From contig NC_135557.1 of the NCBI RefSeq assembly GCF_964340395.1, positions 3,853,216-3,917,215 on the forward strand: 64,000 nt of DNA, in the 5' to 3' direction. Position numbers and translations under genes: made by a program. Source of the DNA: Glandiceps talaboti (Eukaryota; Hemichordata; Enteropneusta; Spengelidae). This document shows positions 1 to 12,880 of this stretch, in pieces (the stretch's first letter is position 1; every line of letters begins with the position of its first letter). The notes beneath the pieces were generated by a model. That model was not told the DNA's origin and ran no database searches. It saw nothing but the letters and a program-made list of their open reading frames with translations.

Positions 1-1194
1 ACGTATCGTTATGCTGTTATCTATAGACTTGCATGTATGCAGTATTTGTAAATGAAAATTTTTCACATGCTTTTTTGACCAAAAACGTGTGTTTTATACC
101 AATTTTCCCCAATTTCTTAGTAAAGTTACTGACCATACATTTATGTACATTAAAATTCAATATTTCATAATTATTGATATACTTGTAGATGAGACCATAT
201 CCCACCTGTTTTGGTGTAAAATGATCACTATCAAAACATTGTGTACAACTGTGTGCAACCTAAAAAGTCCTTGGCCTAGGGGGTCATTAGCATGGAAAGT
301 CTATGGCATCTTAAGAGTTAAAGAAATTGGTAACAACTAATAAATACTACTAAGTGTGATATTTTACACCATGGTGTAAATTTATATAGATGGAAAATTA
401 TACAAAACAATAAGTGCATCACTTGTAATGACATGAAAACGACCTTTCCAATATGTTTGGGTTTGGTTGTGTTGCTTGTCATATTGGCATAAATTTTTCA
501 TTTGCCAATTCATTCCTGTTGTTACTTTTGCAATGTGCAATACCATTTGGCAGGTGCTATTGGCGTGGTCTTGTTGCAAGGCAGATAAGTATATTGTTTC
601 TTGTGCAAAATCCTAACTAGAGGCTGAAATTTTTTTAAAACACAAATCAAACACTTTAAGCACTTATATCCAAAAGAATACACATCAGATGCTTTTATAG
701 TTTTAACGTAACTTTTGAAATTTTTTGAAATTTTTGTCTTATAAGCATAGGACAGTATGAGACAATGTTTAGAATCAATGCATCTTGTACAGTTTTACTT
801 GACAAAAAATAAGCACTTTAATGATAATTTATGTTATAAAGTCGAGAGTCATTGCAGATAGTAAAATTTTGCCTTATGCATATCTGTACTTTACTATATG
901 GTGCAAGGCCATGATCATGAAATTTTAAAATGATTACAGATCATAAACTTGTGTCTAATGAGCGTCTCTCTGTAATATAATACCATGGCACAAAAGAAGT
1001 AAAATGATTAAGTATTTCAGAATGTTACATAGATAAACTTACACTTCTCTCAAGATTAGAGAATGCGCCATCTGACTCTCGATGGGTTTGAATAAGACAT
1101 CCATCTCTGTCATCTAGTTGATGTACTTAATTGTCACCAAGGGAAGAAAGATCACGTTCCAAGACTTGACTTTTACGCTGAAAGGCCTGAACAC
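1..1194. other. AT-rich non-coding stretch
   Basis: No exon, RNA gene or clear repeat boundary is visible. Open frames are under 90 codons and have no splice context or composition bias. A short segment near 75-120 faintly resembles the gaccaaaa-rich dispersed repeat seen at 17.1 kb and 57.0 kb, but too weakly to call. Confidence 0.5.
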
Positions 1195-1262
1195 TGTGTA
1201 CGCCATGTCCATAGTTGTGTACATCATGTCCATATTTGTGTACATCATGTCCATATTTGTCT
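1195..1262 (+). repeat. 21-bp tandem repeat, about 3 copies
   Basis: Three copies of a 21-bp unit starting TGTGTA and containing CATGTCCATA, with only a few substitutions. The unit length is a multiple of three, so it reads as a seven-residue repeat in one frame, but nothing around it suggests translation. Confidence 0.75.
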
Positions 1263-1415
1263 ATATTCAGAGCTTTGTCTTGCTCACTAATCCAAGCATC
1301 TCTAAAATAGACAAAAAAAAGAACACTATTCAGTTGAAGTTCTGGACATGAATAACAGAGCTATAACTGTGTTCCTATGTAGAGCTATGGCCAGTACTTT
1401 ACTATTTTACATCTA

Positions 1416-4400
1416 ATACATTTTTACATTCTAAGGCTGCACGAAATACATTTAATACATTTAATACACGCGAGATGGTTAAGGTACATTTAATGCATTT
1501 AATACATTCTAGAGTTGCACGAAATACATTCTATTTCTCGGCGATGGTCCGGGTAGCTTGCATTTAATACAGTTAATACATTCTAGAGTTGCACGAAATA
1601 CATTCTATTTCTCAGCGATGGTCCGGTAGCTTGCATTTAATACATTTAATACATTTAATACATTTAATACATTCTAGAGTTGCACGAAATACATTCTATT
1701 TCTCGGCGATGGTCAGGTAGCTTGCATTTAATACATTTAATGCATTTAATACATTTAATACAGTTAATACAGTTAATACATTCTAGAGTTGCACGAAATA
1801 CATTCTATTTCTCGGCGATGGTCCGGTAGCTTGCATTTAATACATTTAATACATTTAATACATTTAATACATTTAATACATTCTAGAGTTGCACGAAATA
1901 TATTCTATTTTTCGACGATGGTCCGGTAGCTTGCATTTAATACAGTTAATACATTCTAGAGTTGCACGAAATATATTCTTGTATCGGGAGATGGCACGGG
2001 ACCTTCCATTTAATACATTTATACATTCTAGAGGTGTACGAAATACATTCTATTTGTCGGCGATGGTCCGGGTCACTTGCATTTAATACATTTAATACAT
2101 TTAATGCATTTAATACATTCTAGAGTTGCACGAAATACATTCTATTTCTCGGCGATGGTCCAGGTAGCTTGCATTTAATACATTTAATATATTTAATACA
2201 TTTAATGCATTTAATACATTCTAGAGTTGCACGAAATACATTCTATTTCTCGGCGATGGTCCGGGTAGCTTGCATTTAATACATTTAATACATTCTAGAG
2301 TTGCACGAAATACATTCTTTTTCTCGGCGATGGTCCGGGTAGCATACATTTAATACATTTAATACATTCTATTTCTCGGCGATGGTCCGGGTAGCTTGCA
2401 TTTAATACATTTAATACATTTAATACATTTAATACATTCTAGAGTTGTACGAAATACATTCTATTTCTCGGCGATGGTCCGGGTAGCTTGCATTTAATCA
2501 TTTAATACATTTAATGCATTTAATACATTCTAGAGTTGCACGAAATACATTCTATTTGTCGGCGATGGTCCGGGTAGCTTGCATTTAATACATTTAATGC
2601 ATTTAATGCATTCTAGAGTTGCACGAAATACATTTAATACATTTAATACATTCTATAGTTGAACAAAATACATTCTATTTCTCGGCGATGGTCCGGTAGC
2701 TTGCATTTAATACAGTTAATACATTCTAGAGTTTCACGAAATATATTCTGGTATCGGGAGACGGCACGGGACCTTCCATTTAATACATTTAATACATTCT
2801 AGAGGTGTACGAAATACATTCTATTTGTCGGCGATGGTCCGGTTCACTTGCATTTAATACATTTAATACATTTAATGAATTTAATACATTCTAGAGTTCC
2901 ACGAAATACATTCTATTTCTCGGCGATGGTCCGGGTAGCTTGCATTTAATACATTTAATACATTTAATACATTTAATACATTTAATACATTCTAGAGTTG
3001 CACGAAATACATTCTTTTTCTTGGCGATGGTCCGGGTAGCATACATTTAATACATTCAATACATTCTATTTCTCGGCGATGGTCCGGGTAGCTTGCATTT
3101 AATACATTTAATACATTTAATACATTCTAGAGTTGCACGAAATACATTCTATTTCTCGGCGATGGTCCGGGTAGCTTGCATTTAATACATTTAATGCAGT
3201 TAATACATTTAATACATTTAATACATTCTAGAGTTGCACGAAATACATTCTTTTTCTAGGCGATGGTCCGGGTAGCATACATTTAATACATTCAATACAT
3301 TCTATTTCTCGGCGATGGTCCGGGTAGCTTGCATTTAATACATTTAATACATTTAATACATTCTAGAGTTGCACGAAATACATTCTATTTGTCGGCGATG
3401 GTCCGGGTAGCTTACATTTAATACATTTAATACAGTTAATACATTCTAGAGTTGCACGAAATACATTCTATTTCTCGGCGATGGTCCGGGTAGCTTGCAT
3501 TTAATACATTTAATACATTTAATGCATTTAATACATTCTAGAGTTGCACGAAATACATTCTATTTGTCGGCGATGGTCCGGGTAGCTTGCATTTAATACA
3601 TTTAATGCATTTAATGCATTCTAGAGTTGCACGAAATACATTTAATACATTTAATACATTCTATAGTTGAACAAAATACATTCTATTTCTCGGCGATGGT
3701 CCGGTAGCTTGCATTTAATACAGTTAATACATTCTAGAGTTTCACGAAATATATTCTGGTATCGGGAGACGGCACGGGACCTTCCATTTAATACATTTAA
3801 TACATTCTAGAGGTGTACGAAATACATTCTATTTGTCGGCGATGGTCCGGTTCACTTGCATTTAATACATTTAATACATTTAATGAATTTAATACATTCT
3901 AGAGTTCCACGAAATACATTCTATTTCTCGGCGATGGTCCGGGTAGCTTGCATTTAATACATTTAATACATTTAATACATTTAATACATTTAATACATTC
4001 TAGAGTTGCACGAAATACATTCTTTTTCTTGGCGATGGTCCGGGTAGCATACATTTAATACATTCAATACATTCTATTTCTCGGCGATGGTCCGGGTAGC
4101 TTGCATTTAATACATTTAATACATTTAATACATTCTAGAGTTGCACGAAATACATTCTATTTCTCGGCGATGGTCCGGGTAGCTTGCATTTAATACATTT
4201 AATGCAGTTAATACATTTAATACATTTAATACATTCTAGAGTTGCACGAAATACATTCTTTTTCTCGGCGATGGTCCGGGTAGCATACATTTAATACATT
4301 CAATACATTCTATTTCTCGGCGATGGTCCGGGTAGCTTGCATTTAATACATTTAATACATTTAATACATTCTAGAGTTGCACAAAATACATTCTATTTGT

Positions 4401-5270
4401 CGGCGATGGTCCGGGTAGCTTACATTTAATACATTTAATACAGTTAATACATTCTAGAGTTGCACGAAATACATTCTATTTCTCAGCGATGGTCCGGGTA
4501 GCTTGCATTTAATACATTTAATACATTTAATGCATTTAATACATTCTAGAGTTGCACGAAATACATTCTATTTGTTGGCGATGGTCCGGGTAGCTTGCAT
4601 TTAATGCATTTAATACATTCAATACATTCTAGAGTTGCACGAAATACATTCTTTTTCTCGGCGATGGTCCGGGTAGCTTGCATTTAATACATTTAATGCA
4701 TTTAATACATTTAATACAGTTAATACATTCTAGAGTTGCACGAAATACATTCTATTTGTCGGCAATGGTCCTGGTAGCTTGCATTTAATACATTTAATAC
4801 ATTTAATGCATTTAATACACTCTAGAGTTGCACGAAATACATTCTATTTCTCGGCGATGGTCCAGGTAGCTTGCATTTAATACATTTAATACATTCTAGA
4901 GTTGCACGAAATACATTCTATTTCTCGGCGATGGTCCAGGTAGCTTGCATTTAGTACATTTAATACATTTAATGCATTTAATACATTCTAGAGTTGCACG
5001 AAATACATTCTATTTCTCCGCGATGGTCCGGGTAGCTTGCATTTAATACATTTAATACATTTAATGCATTTAATACATTTAATACATTTAATACATTCTA
5101 GAGTTGCACAAAATACATTCTATTTCTCGGCGATGGTCCGGGTAGCTTGCATTTAATACATTTAATCAATTTAATGCATTTAAATGTATTAAATGCAAGG
5201 TCCCGTACCGTCTCCCGATACTAGAATGTATTTCATGCAACTCTAGAAATTAAATGTATTAAATTGGTCC
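1416..5270 (+). repeat. TTTAATACAT-based minisatellite, 3.85 kb
   Basis: Each repeat joins a conserved spacer of about 60 bp (containing TCTAGAGTTGCACGAAATAC, then CGGCGATGGTCCGGGTAGC) to a run of two to seven TTTAATACAT decamers, so monomers vary from about 75 to 115 bp. Variants of the decamer include TTTAATGCAT and AGTTAATACA. A rarer spacer version carries TATCGGGAGACGGCACGGG. A higher-order copy is present: about 2,500-3,500 recurs at about 3,508-4,515, shifted by 1,008 bp. No coding role is visible. Confidence 0.95.
5179..5262 (-). repeat. Inverted tip of the minisatellite
   Basis: The last part of the array reads as the reverse complement of the rare spacer version: GTCTCCCGATACTAGAATGT followed by CAACTCTAG and ATTAAATGTATTAAAT. 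The turning point is the near-palindrome around 5,179 (ATGCATTTAAATGTATTAAA). A strand switch therefore occurred inside the array. Confidence 0.85.
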
Positions 5271-5410
5271 GGGTATCATGGCAATTGGTTCAGCAGTTTT
5301 TGACTTTAAGTTGTTTATACACACACACACACATGCACGCACGCGTGTGCGCGCCGGGCGATGCCAATAGCACTACTGAAATTCAGTTCAGTTGTGCTAA
5401 AAAACCTCTT
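5262..5410 (+). repeat. Dispersed repeat end with CA tract
   Basis: Starts at ATGGCAATTGGTTCAGCAG, passes a CA/GC alternating tract at 5,320-5,355 and ends near TAGCACTACTGAA and a short A run. The same order of motifs occurs at 17,355-17,480, so this is an end of a dispersed family. Class (SINE-like or other non-autonomous) cannot be decided from two copies. Confidence 0.65.
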
Positions 5411-5833
5411 GGACTTCTAGGACCCCCCCCCCCCCCCTACATGAGGTGGACACATCCTAGTCTCAAGCTCTTCCACCTACCTCTTACTATCAAGATGCTA
5501 TCAAACTATATTTCAAAAAATATTTCAATCCTATATAGCTGCTTTTTACATGTTGGTGTTGTCTTGTAAAGCGACAGACCCCCTTGGACAGCCCACACCC
5601 CTATGAGTAGAGTATATATTCCCTTCTAAAGGTTTCCCCCTACACTTCACTGTGAAGATGCTATTAAACTCTTTTTTGGAATATATTTAAGTGTTGTCAA
5701 TAATTATATGATAGTCCTATCCATGGATCTTATTTGCAAGATGGCCAAACAGTCCACACTGAGCCATGATCGAAAAATACCTGTCATGTGAATATGATAT
5801 ATATGAATATCATATTTTAGAATTAAGTGATGG
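5411..5833 (+). repeat. Diverged pair of about 170-bp units after a C tract
   Basis: A C14 tract at about 5,421 is followed by two related segments, near 5,440-5,560 and 5,590-5,700. Both contain a variant of AAGATGCTAT(C/T)AAACT followed by an AT-rich stretch. The rest of the interval holds no gene. Confidence 0.45.
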
Positions 5834-5902
5834 TGGGGGGGGGGGGGGGGGGGGGTGTCAGCCAATTTTCAGTTTTACAGAAGGGGAGGGGGGGGGGGGG
5901 GG
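5834..5902 (+). repeat. Two long poly-G tracts
   Basis: An uninterrupted G run of about 22 bases at 5,834-5,855 and another of about 15-20 at 5,883-5,902. They could form G-quadruplexes. The exact run lengths are assembly-sensitive. Confidence 0.8.
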
Positions 5903-5914
5903 TCAGTGACTCAG

Positions 5915-6062
5915 AAATTACAAGAGGGCTCAGTGTCCCTGTTACCTTGTTCAGAGAGAACACAGGAATTACAAGAGGGCTTGAGTACTCCTGTTACCTT
6001 GCTCAGAGAGGACACAGTAATTAAAAGAGAGCTCGATCAGTATTCTTGTTACCTTGTTCACT
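5915..6062 (+). repeat. 51-bp tandem repeat, 3 copies
   Basis: Three diverged copies, each with AATTACAAGAG near the start, then CTGTTACCTTG and TCAGAGAG. Copies begin at about 5,916, 5,967 and 6,019. Confidence 0.8.
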
Positions 6063-6087
6063 TACAAACAAGTCATTGAGAATGACA

Positions 6088-6711
6088 TAGTCCCCGCTAT
6101 GATTGGGTTTTAAGGAATTATCACTACTCTGATCATGCAACAACAATTGTGAACCTAAATAACAGACTTAGATATAATGTGTCTGCTTGTTGGACATGGA
6201 ACATGCCTACAACAATAAAGGATGGGTCGGGTATGGGGGATCATATCACGATGAAAATGGATATGCACATGTATGTCATAGAACACTGTCCTAATACCAA
6301 CCTTGAATGTGATCTGTTCAAGCATGTCTGAGTGATGGCTTTGGACATAGAAAAATCGCAAACAAAATGGCTGCCAGACGGCCATATTGGATCATATTAC
6401 AACAACAATGAATATGCACATGTATGTCATAGAACACTGTCCTAATACCAACTTTGAATGAGATCTGTTCAAGCATGTATGAGTTATGGCTTCAGACAGA
6501 GAAAACTTGCAAACAAAATGGCTGCTAGGCGGCCATATTGGATCGTATCATGAAACAAATTGACGTACATTTGTATGCCATTGTATGTTGCCCCTGTACC
6601 AAGTTTGAAAAAAATCAGTCCAGGCATCTCCAAGAAACGGCTGCACGGACGCACGGACAGACGGAACCCAATCCATAAGTCCCCGCCCCGAACTTCGTCC
6701 GGCGGGGACTA
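6088..6711 (+). mobile_element. TA-flanked MITE with GTCCCCGC inverted termini
   Basis: The left end reads TAGTCCCCGC and the right end GCGGGGACTA, an exact 10-bp inverted repeat that includes a TA on each side, as expected for Tc1/mariner-type TA target duplication. The interior has two-and-a-half tandem units of about 155 bp (each with AAAATGGCTGC, CGGCCATATTGGATC and ATGTATG(T/C)CATAGAACAC). The right end adds a 10-bp hairpin, AGTCCCCGCC / GGCGGGGACT, at 6,678-6,710 and an ACGGACGG-like stretch. There is no transposase, so it is non-autonomous. Confidence 0.75.
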
Positions 6712-7980
6712 AAAAGCCATGTACACATGTCCAACTGAAGTACTGGTTGTTTGTTGATTATCATGATGTACGTGTCACACCACTGGTCAATGATCAGGAC
6801 ACCACTTTGAATCCAATTATTCATATATCCAGAATTCACTGAGTTTTATTTGAGCATTGATCCCTACAATATTCATACTGGCTAAGGTCTTTGTAGTGTG
6901 GTTCCTGAGATGTGTGAGTGAAATAAACAACTGATGACGCATACAGAAAGAAATGAAATGAAAATATACTGCTGTTTTTGTTTACCTTGTCATATATAAA
7001 TGAATATATAAGCCAGGTTCCGAGCTCACGGCATACTAGTACTTCCTGAGAATGAAAGGATAGAAAGAAAGGTCAAAGTCATAACAGTGTATCATATCAA
7101 TAATAAATCTATTTCATCTAATGGTTGTATGGTCTGTATTAAAGGCATACCATGTTTGGATGCCCTCATACATCAACCTACCCTTTTCAGATGAGACTGT
7201 TGAGGGCAAAACTTAGTATTGGTATACATATATTTTGATATATATCATACGTAAACATATTTAGCATATATGAAAACTAAGATGTCATCAAAACCCATAC
7301 ATTGACTGTAGTGGCAATGATGTCATGACGTTCCTTTGTGAAGTATTCCCAAGAAAACAAAGAAAGAAAATTATCAGGAAACTAAATGACATACTGAACA
7401 AAAAAAATAATGACAGCAAGATATACATTGTAAGCATGACACTTTGAAATAATATGTGGCAAACACTGTGACTGAAAGTGCCTGACCCAGCCTGTGTCTA
7501 GATATTGGATATTCAATGTCTATGTATATAATTATATAGTTAGTCTCGTTCCTATACATTTTTGTACATATAATGTATGATAACTGTGATCATTGGTGAC
7601 AGAATTAACTGATAACTTCACTTGCTTTGAAAGAAATGGAATGAGTTCTGTTGATTATAGTCTTATTGACAGTACTTTTTATAAAACAGTCGTCAGTTTT
7701 AAGGTTCAGTCATTACATCATGTACATACAACCAAGTAATGACCACTGTCAAATATCAATAATACTCAATATACCATGTAACATCAAAGAAACCAATGCC
7801 AATGAACATTTGCAAACACATCCTGGACCTTACAAATGCTCTGATTTGGCCAAAGAAATATAATAAAACACATTTTTCATAAGAGAAGAAGGAAAAAGGC
7901 ATGGTAAATAATTTTGTGCAGTGTGATCACTCAGGAACAACAACAAATGAAGTGGCGAAAGAATTCCAAACTCTCTTATA
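6712..7980. other. AT-rich non-coding stretch
   Basis: No gene or repeat with definable limits is seen. Open frames are short and randomly distributed on both strands. Confidence 0.5.
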
Positions 7981-8324
7981 AAAGTGGCCATATGGATGAG
8001 AATTTGGTGGGGTTTTTTATTTGATAAAACAGCTTCACTATGTTTTTCTACTTGAAAAAATAATGTGAAATAACATATACCAAGTTTATGTTCACAACTC
8101 AATAAACTGCAAAACATTAAACAATGTGTAAAATGTTTGTTATTGTACATACAATAACAAACTTTTTACATTGTTTGCATCTTTTTGCTATGTATTGAGT
8201 TATGAAAATGGACTTGGTCAATGTTCTTTCACATTATTTTTTTCAAGTAGAAATACATAGTGAAGCTGTTTTATCAAATAAAAATCCAAAATAAATACCA
8301 AATTCTCATCCATATGGCCACTTT
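7981..8324. mobile_element. 344-bp foldback element
   Basis: The sequence AAGTGGCCATATGGATGAGA at 7,982 is mirrored by the exact complement TCTCATCCATATGGCCACTT ending near 8,323. Arms of about 150 bp, roughly 85-90% complementary, meet at a centre near 8,148 (TTGTTATTGTACATACAATA). There is no coding capacity. The shape is that of a palindromic MITE or foldback transposon. I did not find a convincing target-site duplication. Confidence 0.85.
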
Positions 8325-10068
8325 AAACAATATAGTAACCAAGTGTGTGATATGATAACCAAAACAAAGCAAAGAAAAAAACAAAAATATAAAGAAACAT
8401 ACAACTTCATGACACAAGAGCATTCTGGATGAAAAAAAAGAACTGGAAAATATCACACGAAATCTATATATAGACCAGCATGTAGGTTTATGTATGAAAG
8501 GAAAGCAGTATGTTTCTGATAACACATTGAGTGCTGGCTTGAATATATGATTAATTTTGCTGAGACTGGGTTTTGGAAATAGAACAAGTTTAATCAATCA
8601 TAAAACAGCCTTCACCAAAATTTTGAAAAAAACAAAATGTGGAAGGAAAATTGTAGGAAAATCATTTGACTTGAGATCATGTGTATACATAATACATCGA
8701 AGCCATACTTCAGAAATATGCTAAACTCGGAGTGTGGGTGATACTTCTGCGGTCACCTGATTCTGTCAGAAGCACAAACTCATGATGAAAAAAAATGTCA
8801 TCCATCAAACGTTTTCTCTTCTTTAAATTTATAACAATTGACAAAAATGTCAACACAAAATGTTTTATAGTCTGGCATTTAAAATGCTAAAATATCTTTA
8901 CAGCAGACCCTCACACTCCCCGTGTGTGTGTGTGTATGTGTGTGTGTGTGTTACTCAGGAAGTTCTCGTAGAGGGCGCATCAGACTCCCCAGCAAAATGT
9001 CAATTACTCTTAGTTGGTCAATGTTTGTGGCTGTGTTTACTGCTTATTTAAGGTATGCCCTTTGCTAGTTCCGATTCCAAAAAAATGTATGAGTGGATTT
9101 ACATAGTTTTATTGATAAATTCACCTGACGTCCTAGCCCACACAACAACCATAATGTTTTTACTTTAACTTTAATTTCCAGTTTTGGTCTGGAAGCACGT
9201 TCTCTCAAATTAATTTTAAAAAAAGTTTGCTTGTTTCAGTGTTCAGTTGTTCTTTGTTTGCTAATTGTCCAGTTGCTAGATCACAAGTTTCTCACATACT
9301 AGTATTTAAAGTGCAACATCAGAAAAATGTCTTCACTTACAGTCTACAAAACAAAATGTACTATGAGTGTATATATATTATATAGTTTTCAGTGCTCAAG
9401 TTCAACTTTTACTGGTAACCAAAAGCTGCAATGGAGAGGTTAAAATTATGAATTTAGTGAAAGTTGTTATTCAAAGTGTAATGTTTCATCATGGTTTTTG
9501 TGTATAGATATAAGATATGTAGTTATTTTCATGATAAATCACATAGTGAGGATCTCATCTAGCCGGTACACCTGGTTACATGTAAATAAGATGTAATTGT
9601 TGAAGTGTTGTTGCCTTTATTGAACTATATTTACGTTTAAGTTGAGGTGTCTCTTCCTAATCTCAGAGTACAAGGATATTGCAAATCAAAAGTACTAGTC
9701 ATAGTCTTTGAAATAATACACTTACTTTGATATGTATATTTGTTTCTGCATAGTTTGAATTCAAGATATTTACACAGAACTAATTACTATATCAGCACAC
9801 TGTATTCTGGGCTAGTCAACTGGCTTTCCCAAATTGTCATTACGTTACGTTTGCTCAAATGCGTACCCCATGACAAGTAAGACGCAACCTGATTGGCTGT
9901 GTGTCGCACTGAGCAGAAATTTGTTTGCATATGCGCTAGTTCAGATGTAGAGGAGGCGATCAGGCTATAATATATAAACATGTACCAAGAAGGTCAATTC
10001 AGGCAAAATAACGAAGGTAAAATAGCAATGAACGATTAGCCAACATCTACATCGGATTTGAATCAGAT
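8325..10068. other. AT-rich non-coding stretch with a GT microsatellite
   Basis: The only definable feature is an imperfect (GT)n run at about 8,922-8,951. No exon-like segment was found. Confidence 0.5.
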
Positions 10069-10101
10069 CCCCCCCCCCCCTACCAATACAACCCCCCCCC
10101 C
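10069..10101 (+). repeat. Pair of poly-C tracts
   Basis: A run of 12 C at 10,069-10,080 and a second of about 10 C at 10,092-10,101, separated by TACCAATACAA. Confidence 0.8.
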
Positions 10102-10176
10102 TTCCAGGCCAAAGAAAAAAGAAACTGACTGGTCCCCCTAAGGAATGATGAAATGCATGATGATAGACTTAATTAA

Positions 10177-10300
10177 CTTTAGAACTATTACAAGTTAAAT
10201 AACAGTTCACATTACAAATAGACCGTGAAATTCCTTCACTTTAGAACTATTACAAGTTAAATGACAGTTCACATTACAAATAGACTGTGAAATCCCTTCA
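10177..10300 (+). repeat. 62-bp tandem duplication
   Basis: Two adjacent copies beginning CTTTAGAACTATTACAAGTT at 10,177 and 10,239, differing at only a few bases. A recent local duplication. Confidence 0.9.
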
Positions 10301-11409
10301 CTTTGAGCTGACATTATTCAGGGTGTTGCAGAACTTAAACTTGAACTAGGCATAACTTGGTCATGTTGTTCATCATATTGTCAAAGATTATATTCCCTAA
10401 AATTGATCATTTATAATTTTTTTATATAATTTATAATATGATATATGTAGACAGTGTAGTGGCAATAAGTTTGATTCTTGTAAAAATTTACTTCATGTAG
10501 TTGTAACAGGAGTATTGTTTTTTGATCAGACAAGAACAAAATAATTGAATTCTCTGTAAATTGACATTGAGTGTGTTAATCAGTGGTCAGTATTATCCAT
10601 AAACAATATAGAAACAGGTTGCATTTGTGATCGCCAGTGCAGGTTCTGATTTTTGGGGCGGACTCCAAAATCAATTTGATTTTATGTGATTAATCATGTA
10701 TACAGCTACATAAAATATGTTTCTATGGTGATTCTATTACTGACATGAAAATTTGCTGTCAAAAAGCACAGACTCCAAAAACGACTACATGTACAATGTA
10801 GTACTATTGGACTGAATTGTTTCAAGGGGTGTACACAAAATGGTATTGAATACTTCTGAGTATCCCATTAGTAAAATGCAAATTAGGGCAAACAAAGTAC
10901 AATTTTGTCAAAAAGTGTATCTTCAAAACTAGTATGTGGATGGGGCACAATTATTGGTGTGGGTATTTCAAAGGTGCCAAACCTTATGTAATCTATATAT
11001 TCATCCAGCAACTAAGACTCCATACATAGCAAAAGTGAATCAATGGTGTTCATACAAAGATAACAACAGGGTGGATAGGGATGTAGACAGATATAACACA
11101 GTACTGATACATATGCCCAGCAACAAAGACCTCATCAACAGGCAAATACTACTGCACTTTGGTAAGATTACAATAATGGATCAGACATCCAAATATTTTT
11201 AAAAAATCATAAAGAAAATCAAGAGTATCTTGTGTAAAGATAAAAGCAACATGATATGAATCCAGCGTGCCAAGAAAAAAAGGAATGCCACCTAAAAGCT
11301 ACATAATCAATCATTTCCCAAATTTTACTGTTTAGTTGTGTTACAAAGCTATTTTTCTGATTTATAGTTGCACATCAATATCAATGCAATTTGGTCTCTT
11401 TTCATAGCA
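10301..11409. other. Non-coding stretch
   Basis: No gene recognised. An open frame of 88 codons at 10,936-11,202 on the plus strand has no family resemblance I can see and no strong start or splice context. Confidence 0.45.
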
Positions 11410-12880
11410 AGGACATGGAACTTTGCTATATTATTGGCAGTAGTCATGGTAACACATTTTTGTTGTTGTGCTAATAATGATATATATTTGTTTATACACA
11501 TTTTAAAATGTAAAAACAAGGATGTCTTAATAGTCCTCTAAAAAATATAACTATATTTTTGTTTAAGTTTTGAAGCACCCTAAAATTTCACCTCGAAGGT
11601 AAAAGAATGTCAGTCATTTAAGTCATTTTTTTTACTCTGAAGTCCATTATCATGTATTTCATCATTCTCTAGACTTAAGCAAAGAGTTTTATATATGACG
11701 ACAATTATGTTTTCTGCTTGTTTTTGCAAATCAACATTAGGCAATTGTCTGGCACCCAAGGAACAATGATGTTAGACATTGCTAAATTCTCGGTATTTGT
11801 CGTGGTATCACATTTTTGGGATGATAATGATTTCTGAGGACAGATTAACACTTATACAACAAAATTATGTACATATTCGATATAAACAAATTAAAACTTA
11901 AGTATAAAACCAACACCGGTTAGTGTGGATTTAGTATCGATGAATGTTCGACCAAGTCCTTTACATCATGTTAGAAAAAGTGTCGTAACTTTTTTTGTAC
12001 GTCTCCAGGTCTGTCATCATATATTTTCTTTTTTGTTAGATTCTAACAGAGTTTGATATATAAAACCTTCCTTTATTTTCAGCTGAAAGCTGTCCTGTAA
12101 ATCATTATATGACTCTCCATGTTTAGATGGTTGATCTACATTAAGATGGAATGAAATGATATTTTGGCTCAAAAGATGGCTGTTGTCATGGTAACATGCA
12201 TGTTTTCTTGGAAGAATGGGTTATGTATGTCAGATACCTGTTACATGCAAAATATATAAATTTTCCATCTAAACACGTTAAATCGTTAACACGATATACG
12301 AATCAAATGCATAGTACCTGTATGTCATCCGAATCAATTTTGGTTTTAGTGTTCCTGCAACATATTACAAAAAGTGTTGTAACTTTCTTTATATCAATCC
12401 CCAGGTCTGTCATCATCTATTTTCTTATTTGTTAGACTCTAACAAACAGTTTGATATATAGAAACCTCTCATTATTGTCAGGATAAAGGTGTCCTGCAAA
12501 ACATTAAGTGACTCTCCAGGTTTCCATTACTGAACTACAGGAAGACACAAAGTGATTGTGGCTCAAAAGATGACCGTCTCCATGGTAACATACATAATTT
12601 TTTGGGGGGAAATGGTTCCTGTGTGCTGGCTCATACCTATTACACTCAAAAAGATATACATGTTAAACCCAAACGCATTAAAACTTTAATATGATCCACA
12701 AACACAACACATAGTATTTTGATTTTATCCCAACAAATGTTGGTTTGAGTCTTCCTACACTATATGTTACATATTGTGCTCTAACTTAATTTGTAATAAT
12801 TTTTGGCTCTGTCATCATGAATTTCCATAATTCTGAGACTTTAATGAACAGTTTGATATATATATTATGCTGGTATTTTT
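11410..12880 (+). repeat. Decayed tandem array of about 390-bp units
   Basis: The landmark CATGGTAACA or a variant recurs at about 11,445, 11,801, 12,187 and 12,581, giving spacings of 356, 386 and 394 bp. Other landmarks recur in the same order: TCTGTCATCAT with a following TTTTCTT, GTTAGA(T/C)TCTAACA, GTTTGATATATA and GACTCTCCA. The oldest copies are on the left, and the last ends near 12,870 at TTTGATATATATATTATG. The unit is AT-rich and non-coding. Confidence 0.8.
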
